NCBI GenBank assembly: GCA_013399695.1
Contig: VXAU01001864.1
Span: 1-64,000, forward strand
Source of the DNA: Formicarius rufipectus
Lineage: Eukaryota; Chordata; Aves; Passeriformes; Formicariidae
Direction of reading: 5' to 3'
Length of the DNA: 64,000 nt
The position numbers were made by a program, and so were the translations under genes. The notes below the pieces were generated by a model that saw only the letters and a program-made list of their open reading frames with translations, made no database searches and was not told the origin of the DNA. Below are positions 56,441-64,000 of this stretch, one piece after another; the first letter of the stretch is position 1; each line of letters starts with the position of its first letter.

Positions 56441-58296
56441 TCATCTCATCCCAGAGTGGCACCAGACCACAATTCCCAGCTCCCTTGGTGCTGAGCCTCT
56501 TCCCCTGATGTTCAGTTGCATGTTCCTGCCTTTGTCCTGTCCTGAGGTATCCCTGTGTTATCTCTTTTCCCCTCTCCATCCCTGATCCTGCCCTGTCCAG
56601 TGGACAAAGAGCCAAGGGCAGGGAGCTGGTGATGGCCAGCAGAGCCAGGGGGTCCCACCAGCCCCTCCAGACTCCCAAAAACCAGGGCTGAAAAACAAAC
56701 ATTCCTCCAGGTCCTCAGCAGAGCCTGGCCTGAGGGAATGGCACCTGCCATGGCCCACTGTGACAGCCTGAGGGTTGTGCTGGCAGCACTCAGAGCAGAA
56801 CCCAACTGCCCCGAGGGTGAAATCCTCTCCACACCCAGCTCATGGCTCCCAGTGATCCAGGTTTGCTGCCAATGCTCCATTGAGGTGTCTGAGCAGGGTT
56901 TGGAACATCTGTGTGCCAAGACAGATGGCCTTGGGTGGCAAAGGGCTGTTGTCCTGGCTGGTCCTCACCGAGATGCACAGCAGAGACCTGCAGTACAGCA
57001 ACAAACCCGAGCCCAGCCCTGTGCTCTGTGTTCTGGTGGGTCCCCTGGCACTCCCTGAGCATTCCCAGCCTGTGGAGCTGCCAGCCCATCCCATGGGAGC
57101 TGAAGGCCAGGCAGCTGCCTGTGGTGCTGCTGTTTCCCACCAGATCCCTGTCCCCAACCCACCCTGGGAGGGGACAGTCCCAGGTCCATCGGGGTTTGGT
57201 GAGTGCCGTGTCGCCTCCACGGGCTCTGCCCTGGCAGGCAGGTCATGTCCCAAATCCCAGCCCCGGCCCCACTCCCCTCCCCTCCCACCACATTTTCCAC
57301 CCTCCCTGTAAACCTCCAGCACAGGAAAATGTGAGGCCATGGAAAACCAAGCTGGCCCCTGTCAGCTGGACCACCTTCCTCCACCTCCTCCTCCTCCTCA
57401 GCCCCTTGATCTCTCAGACCACAGGTTGTCTAGCTCCAGGGTGTCCCACACCAGCTGGTTCCCTGCTCCCCCTGTGCAGGAGCCAGAGCCCCCTCCCAGC
57501 TGCAGAGAGCCTGTTTTGGGGTGCACTGAGGGTTCTGTGGAGCAGCCAGAGCTCCAAGGCTGAGAGTGTTCATGGCTGCTGGTGAAGCCCCTGTGATTCC
57601 CCATCCAACTTTCCCTGGGTAGCTCCAAGCCCGGGTCCTACATCATCTCCAGACTTTGTGACCCTGGTCAGGAGTCATCCCTGGGGCACGCAGGGCCAGG
57701 GACACACCAGTGTCCCTCCCCTCCAGCCTCACCACGAGGAACAGAGCAGGGAATTGCCCTGTCCCTTTCTCCACGATGCTGGAATGACCATCACCTTTCT
57801 CCCAGCACCTCTCATTCCTCACCCAGGTCAGGATCTCACCCTCAGCTTTCAAACCTGACTGCAAAATCGGGAGTCTCTGTCTGCCCCATGCCTTCCCTGC
57901 AGCCTTCTCTGCCTTTTCTGGACCCCTCCCATCCTGCCAGGCACGATTCCTGCCTGGCTTCACACAAGAGGATGTTCCACACTGGAGCGCCCTCCACACA
58001 AGGGAAGCACTGGGATAAACTGGACAAAAGGCATGTGTGGGAATGGGGAGACACACCAGCAAGATCCTGGAAAAACAGCTTAAATCTGATTTATTTTTCC
58101 CTCCTAAACCTGGAAAAAGAAGTCCGGGAACATCAGAGAGCTCCCACTTCCCTGACCAGCTGAGGAGCTGGGGATGCACACGCCGGACCCGTCCTGAGAG
58201 CATCCTTAAGTGAGAGCTGCATCCTTGGGAGCTCCATCGGCTGCGACTCCTCCGCCGCCGGGGATGCCCCGAGGGCCACAGCAAACAGAAATACCC

Positions 58297-58319
58297 GGGA
58301 ACAACAGCTGATTGTTCCC
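58297..58319. promoter_or_regulatory. Inverted repeat with SOX-like arms around an E-box
   Basis: Arms GGGAACAA and TTGTTCCC are perfect reverse complements (8 bases each) around CAGCTGA, which contains the E-box CAGCTG. AACAA/TTGTT are SOX-type cores. The setting is 11 kb upstream of FZD9 with no gene nearby. Confidence 0.35.
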
Positions 58320-58879
58320 AGTTAGGGACAGACCTTGGATACTCATCAGCGCTAATGCGTTTCGCAGGATGGCCGGGAATGGTGGCAGAGGAGCGGGGAA
58401 AGGGTCCCACTGCCGAGCCGGGGGTGGGTTTGTATTTACTCCACTTTCAGGGAAAGGGAAAACGTGCTCCGGGCTCGTCTGGGCTTTGGCGACAGCTCCT
58501 CGTGGGACGGAGCAGGGATCTGGGGGTCCCCAGCGATCCCGGTGCCCCTCAGCAGCCCAGGGGTCCCGTCTGCCCCCAGGCCCCCTTCGGGCATCCCAAA
58601 AGCTCCTGGAGCCAGGGCTGGGATGGCACGAACCCACGAGCCAACTCGGGATGTCCCAACATCCACCCAACAGAGAACAAGCTCCCAAACCCTGGCAGAT
58701 GCTGAAAACACCCCCGGCACCGAATGCCGGCACCCGGGATTCCCTGCTGGGAACCCCTGGGATCATCTGCTCTGCCTGAGTGACCCCGCTCGGGGGGAGT
58801 CCGGGTACCCCCAAAGACCCCGTAAGCAACAGACGGCTCCTCCCTCGCCCAGCCAGCGCCGCCGGCACGGTGGGGAAGA

Positions 58880-59165
58880 AAGGAATTTCTGTGTAAATCC
58901 CATTTACCGTCGAGTTTCTCACTTCCCCTCCGGCAGACAATCCCGGCCCTCAGCGCAGCGCTGCATGAAGGGGCTGTTTAATGTATTTTTGGAAGCAGGG
59001 GGGTGAAAAAAAACCCTCTCTGTAAAGAGCCTCTTTCAGCTAATAATGAAGCGAATATTATATTAAGAGTGAAAACATATTCAGGGGAACTTACTGAGGG
59101 AGACAGAAAACCTTTTCATAACACCCTGGCCACAAACACAACTGCCAATTAAACCGGCTTCACTC
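58880..59165. other. Candidate conserved non-coding element
   Basis: An island of complex, A/T-richer, non-repetitive sequence within GC-rich DNA. It contains TTTAATGTATTTTTGG, CAGCTAATAATGAAGCG and CTGCCAATTAAACCGGC. Such texture is typical of distal enhancers near developmental genes, but conservation cannot be tested here. Confidence 0.3.
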
Positions 59166-59319
59166 GCCGGCGGTGCCAACACAAACGAGGGGCCGGGAGC
59201 GGAGCACGGGGCGTTCCGTGCCCGGCGGGGCTCGGCCGGGGCCGGGGACACTGCGGGGCTGCCGCTTCCACGGCGGGCAGGACCAGCCGTGGGGAGAACA
59301 AGGTGGGAGTCCCCTGCCC

Positions 59320-59795
59320 CGAGCTGGGGGAACGGGGTGCCCTCTGACTCGAGGGACTCGGGCACCACGGGGGTCCTCGGTTCCTGCCCCAAACCAGGGG
59401 CTCCAGTGTCATTGGGGTCCTTGGTCCTTGTCCCTGCCAGGGGGAACGAGGTGACCAGTGGCACGAGGGGTTCTGGTGCCACAAAGGTCCTTGGTTCCTG
59501 TTCCTACCCAGGGGAATGGGGTGCCTGGCAACTCGAGGGGCTCCAGCATCACAGGATTCCTTGGTCCCTGCCCCTCCACTGCCATGGGGGTCCTTGGTTC
59601 CTGCCCTAACCCAGGGTTATGGGGTACCCTGTGACTTGAGGGGTTTCAATGTCTCGATAGTCCTCTGTCCTTGTCCCAGCCCAGGGGCTCCAGTGCCGTG
59701 GGGGTCCTTGGTTCCTGTTCTGGCCCAGGGGAATGGTGTTCCCAGAGATTTGAGGGGCTCCAGCACCGTGGGGATCCTCAATCCCTGCTTGCAGC
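59320..59795 (+). repeat. Degenerate minisatellite, unit about 40-75 bases
   Basis: The core GGGGGTCCTTGGTTCCTG recurs with changes near 59365, 59409, 59485, 59560, 59587, 59660, 59700 and 59768. Between copies come variants of GGGGCTCCAGTGCC, CCCAGGGGAATGGGGTGCC and GACTCGAGG. The higher-order unit is near 70 bases, with partial units between. Open frames here are repeat artefacts. Confidence 0.8.
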
Positions 59796-62700
59796 CAACA
59801 GTTCTGCCTCCCCTCTGCCCTGCCAGCAGCACAGGGATGATGGAGGGTGCCCAAGCCCCAGGATCAGCAGGATTGCTCCTGCCCTGGTGGAGGGTGCTGA
59901 GCACCCACCCAGGCACAGCTGAGGGGACCAACATTCCCACACATGGCAGGAAGGTTTGGAGGGGTGGAAGCTGCATCTCCCACTGCAGCACCCCCAGACT
60001 GGGGCAGGAGACCTGTGACCAGACAGGAGGTGCCACCACCTGGAGCACCTTCCCCATTCCATGTGCCCTGGATGTCTCAGCACAGCTTTAGCTTTGCCCT
60101 CCCATGTGTTTTGGTCACCAGCTGGTGGTCTCAGCCCACCCTTGTCCTCCAGCAGAGCACAGCTCACACTGTGGGGGGGACAGAGAAATGCACCGATGCC
60201 CTCCAGGGTTTCTGTGCCAGCTGCCAACGGAGGGGATGGACCCAGAGTGGGGTCTCACCATCCTCATCGTGTCCTTGGGGGCTCAGTGGTGTGTTTGGGG
60301 GGTGGACAACAGGCTGGGGACACAGAGGTGACACACAGGAGCACCCACGGGTGAGTCACACTTCACAGAGGCTCTGCCCTCGTAGCCCAAAGCCGGATCG
60401 ATGGGTTGAGGGTTCACAACACCTCAGGTCTGGGTAAACACCCACGCCAGGAAAACATCACCTGAGATCAGATAATCCTGGAATTGAGCAAACTCGGCCC
60501 AGCTCTGGAGCTGCAGGTTGACATTTGATAAACCCAAACTGGAAATACAAGCCCACTGCTGTGCTGGGACCAACCTTTGGAGCAGCTTCTCCAGGGAACA
60601 CACCAAAGATGTTTGCCAGAAAGTATTTAATGGAGGGGGGGAAAGGGGAGGCAGTTTGGCCAAAATCAAAAATTCCAGTGGGAAACTTCTCCAAGCTTGT
60701 GTTTTTCAACTACCGACCAGAAAGTGTGGTTCTCTGGAGAGATTTTTGTCTCTTTTGCTCAAGGGCTTGCATTTCTGTTTTAATGCCAAGTCAGGATCCA
60801 AACACACCTTTGATTTTGCCCAGAGGCTGAAAGATTGTATTTCTTCCTTTAATAACAAAAATATATATAAATAAATAAAACTCAGGAAAGTCATTTTTGG
60901 CCATAATTTGGTAAAGAAAAGTGGAAAAACACATTTCAGCAAGGCCCAGTCCACCCTGGAAAGTCTCCAACAGCAGCAAACTGCCCGTTAACACGGAGAG
61001 GGACTTTGGGTCAAGAACAAGTCACCTGCCTGGGCCGGGTGACAGGGGAGTGGCTGCTGTTCCTACCACTGGCAGCAGGACTGCAGAAGACCTTCCAGAG
61101 GCTTGGGAGGCTCCTCGCTGTGCCACAGCAGCCACACCACCCACATGTGTTCCCACATTTCACACACAGCAGATGAAACGCCTTCCACGATGGGTTTTGT
61201 CCCCCCGGGTTGGGGAGCAGGAGGTTCTGCCTCTCCAAGGTCAGCCGTGGACAGGGATGTGCCAAGTTTCCACTCATGGATCCAGCTGGCTGCACTTGAT
61301 CCTCCCAAGGGCTGGCAGGGAAGTGCCAGCACAGCCAATGTCAGGAAGCCCCACGGTGGAAAAATTCCCGTCTTTATGTCTTATCCCAGGAAATACGAAG
61401 TTTCTCCAGTTCTTTTTAGGGAAGGAGCATCAGCCCCCAAGTGAACTTATTGGGACAAGTGGTGCGGACGAAGACCAATCTCCAGATTTAAAGCCCGTGA
61501 GAGGGATCGCGGTCTCTGGCCTCGGGAGAGGCATCGGGAAGGAGGCATTGCCACCTAGTGTCGGTCGGGAAAGGGATCGGGAACACACCCCCAGCAGGAG
61601 CCGGACTGGGGGGTCCTGGAGAGCCCCTTCCAGCTCAGGATATTCCTCTTCGAGCACCAGCTGAGCTGGGACTGACAGGGAGGAATTTTAAACCCATCTG
61701 GAAAGAAGCAGGGAAAAGGGACAAGAGCACCTGTGACAGGTGAACAACTGGAAAGTACCAGATGTGGAATTCATAGAATTATGGAATGATTTGGGCTGAA
61801 AGGGACCTTAAAGCTCATCTTGTTCCATCCCCTGCCATGGGCAGGAGAACCTTCCATAGACCAGGTGGCTCCAAACCTCATCCAACCCGAGCTTGGACAT
61901 TTCCAGGGACGGGGCAGCCACAGCTTCTCTGCCCACCCTGTGCCCTGGCCTCACAACCCTCACAGCCAAGAAATTCTTCCCCTATCCCCTCCAACCCTGC
62001 CCTCTGGCAGTGGGAAGACATTCCCTGTGTCCTGTCCCTCCACCCCTTGTCCCCAGTCCCTCTCCAGCTCTCCTGGAGCCCCTTTAGACTCAAAGGGACT
62101 CTGAGGCCTCCCTGGAGCCTCCCCTTTCCCAGGTGAATCCTCCAGCTCTCCCAGCCTGCATTTATTAAGTCCCAGCCTCCCCTCCCCACTCAGAGAACAC
62201 AGTGGAATTTGTTCCCAAGGAACCCAGCTCGATGGAAGCTGGAGGAGGCAGCAGCATGTGCAGGAGACAAAGCTGGTATTCTTCAGTGATGTTAAATTTA
62301 GCATCAACATCCAGCCAAAACAAAGAGCACAAGATGCTGATGCCCAAGAAGGGAGGCAGCTCTACAGCAACAAACCAGACCCCATTCCCAAATTCCAGCT
62401 CCTTTCAGGCATTAATCACTCTTGCACAATAAACTGGCACAAGTCCTGCCAGCTTTTAATGCTCAGGTTGGTTTATTTTCTCAGAACAAAAATATCAAAC
62501 ATAAATTTTTAAAGAACAACCTGTGTAAACACAAAACTTCAAGGCATCCTCCTCCCACTTACAGATTCCCTAAAAGCAGCCTGGAACCTGCAGGAGGTTG
62601 GGATGTCAGGGAAGAGTTTTCTCCAAACAGTGTGCACAGGAGAAGAGAAGGAACACTTTCCTCTCTCTGACAGCAGGACTACAGTCTTCTGGAAGCTGCC

Positions 62701-64000
62701 TCAAAACATGGCAAGCAAAGCCAACCTCAGGCAAACCAATTTGTGTGTAAACACAGGACCTTCACTTCAGCCTCTCAAAGCAAGGCAGTGCTCCTGCCCC
62801 TTGTCCCAAAACAGGAGATGTCAAAGTCTCCACGTGCCCATGGGTGGGTCTCCCTCCTGTCCAAGAGCTGGAAAGGACCTAGGATGACAAAACACCACAG
62901 TCAGTGTCCCCCAGGCATCACCTGTGCATGTTACTCCATGTCAGCATTTAATGGTCTGTGGGTACCAGCACATCCTCCAGCGGCCCTGAAAAAAACACCT
63001 GGAATTCTCTGGATTATCATGAGTGAAACAGGCACAGTGAAAACCCATAAAATCCATTCCACTTCCTCACAGAGAACTCAGATAAAACTGAGTATTAAGT
63101 GACAAGAGCTCAAAATTGGCCATCCCAAATCGGGGAACTCCCAGAGCACCCTTCAGGCCACCTCCCCTCCTGCACAGGGTCAGCTTCCCAGCCCTTGTGC
63201 TTTTCCACTTTTCCTCTGGGAAATCAAAGCCTGGAGAATCACTCTTTGCCTTTGGAGACAGTTCTGTGTCTCCTAGAAAATTCACTGATCTCCTCATCCT
63301 TTTTTTCTCCGGTTTCTCCCCATATTTCTCTGCTCCCAAGGACTTCCTGGTGCAGGACAGGAGCACTGGGAGGCCTGGCCACCCCAGGGATGGATCATGG
63401 AGCACCCTCAGTACTTTGGGTGTTGTCACCTGCCCTCAATCCATTGCTTCCTCTTCCAGCTGGGTCCTCACCAGTCCAGGAGACCTGGCACACATGGAGA
63501 CATGGCAGATTCCAAACCCAGCAAAGCCCCTTTCTCTCAACTCAGCCCCCACCCCATCCCTCCCTCCTTTTCCAGAAGGAAATCAGCACCTTGGTGCAGC
63601 ATCAGCTTTCCCTGGATAAGAGCCAGGACTGTTTCTAACCTGTGAGTCCTCCCTCCCCAGCCCTGAATTTCAAAGGGGAACCTCTTGGGTCACTGATCAG
63701 GACTTGGCTCACCTGCCTTACCTTCTAATGGCTCCACTGACCTCATTGCCAAGAGCTCACCTGCTTCTTCAGAGCCTCTCCTAGCCACACTTTCCCTCTG
63801 CTCCTACAGAGCCAAGACCTTGCCCTTCCTGATCCTCAGAGCCAGCACCTTCTCCTGGGCCTGGTCCCACATCCTGCTGCTTGTCATGTTGCTGCAAGTG
63901 GCCTCTCTGAGGTACCAATGAAGAAATACTAATAGAGGGGGTATTTTCCTGATTTTATCAGTGGAAAAAGGTGCCAAAGCACTGCTGGAACATCAGTGTC
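59796..64000. other. Right end of the window, no gene recognised
   Basis: Contains an A/T-rich stretch (about 60450-60960), the CR1 at 61769-62160, and unique sequence thereafter. TTTATT at 62472-62477 could be a minus-strand poly(A) signal of a gene beyond the window, but no coding exon resembling FKBP6 or another expected neighbour is seen. Confidence 0.5.
61769..62160 (-). mobile_element. CR1 3' end, about 390 bases
   Basis: Starts AATTCATAGAATTATGGAAT and runs antisense through GACCTTAAAGCTCATCTTG, CCATGGGCAGGAGAACCTTC, AAGAAATTCTTCCCCTATCC and the CTGTGTCCTGTCCCTCCACC block. Confidence 0.9.

Larger units (their letters stand above)
53900..58250. other. Non-coding stretch with two CR1 ends
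   Basis: Holds CR1 ends at 54808 and 56296 and an A-rich simple sequence at about 55613-55673, with no recognisable exon. Short TTTATT/AATAAA words occur but none marks a convincing gene end. Confidence 0.55.

Noticed and set aside
62472..62477. TTTATT as the poly(A) signal of a minus-strand gene
   Set aside because: Similar words occur repeatedly in the region and no coding exon supports a gene end here.
63067..63429. Minus-strand frame with a charged segment that looked exon-like, considered as FKBP6
   Set aside because: It does not match FKBP6 or any other protein I know, and no plausible splice partners were seen.
1..64000. CRISPR arrays, bacterial operons, phage or plasmid modules
   Set aside because: The window is vertebrate DNA with spliced genes and CR1 elements; the tandem repeats have no spacer structure.

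Overview
This is eukaryotic, almost certainly bird, genomic DNA. Two conserved vertebrate genes of the Williams-Beuren syndrome region can be read, interspersed CR1-type LINE 3' ends are common (at least 13 fragments), introns are short for a vertebrate, and the GC content rises sharply in the right half, as on bird microchromosomes. I cannot fix the species.

Positions 1-41,940 hold a complete BAZ1B (WSTF) gene on the + strand. Nineteen coding exons with GT/AG junctions join in frame from the ATG at 104 to the TGA at 40,210-40,212, giving a 1,488-residue protein (human, from memory, 1,483). The domain order is WAC, kinase-linked region, DDT, coiled coil/WHIM region, PHD finger, acidic tract and bromodomain. 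A CpG-rich promoter start lies at 1-103 and two poly(A) signals at about 41,900. Introns carry CR1 pieces and, in the 6.6 kb intron 10, a possible decayed DIRS-like retrotransposon.

Positions 41,945-45,390 are an intergenic stretch between two convergent gene ends, with a CpG-rich block and candidate regulatory sequence. Positions 45,398-47,501 hold single-exon FZD9 on the - strand. It is complete at the C-terminus but its start codon is lost in a 308-base run of N. The tail-to-tail arrangement of BAZ1B and FZD9 matches human 7q11.23.

A 1.2 kb alternating purine-pyrimidine minisatellite (47,810-49,085) abuts the gap, exactly where the FZD9 5' end should be. From 49,085 to 64,000 I recognise no gene. 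That stretch holds two more degenerate minisatellites, three CR1 fragments, two GC-rich patches and several candidate cis-regulatory elements, including an exactly symmetric NF-kappaB/GATA motif arrangement and a SOX/E-box inverted repeat. Human FKBP6, expected on this side of FZD9, is not visible.

BAZ1B acts in chromatin remodelling complexes and as an H2AX kinase; FZD9 is a Wnt receptor. They are neighbours by ancient synteny, not members of one pathway. I found no convincing new multi-gene system; the most unusual material is the repeat and regulatory structure around and upstream of FZD9.
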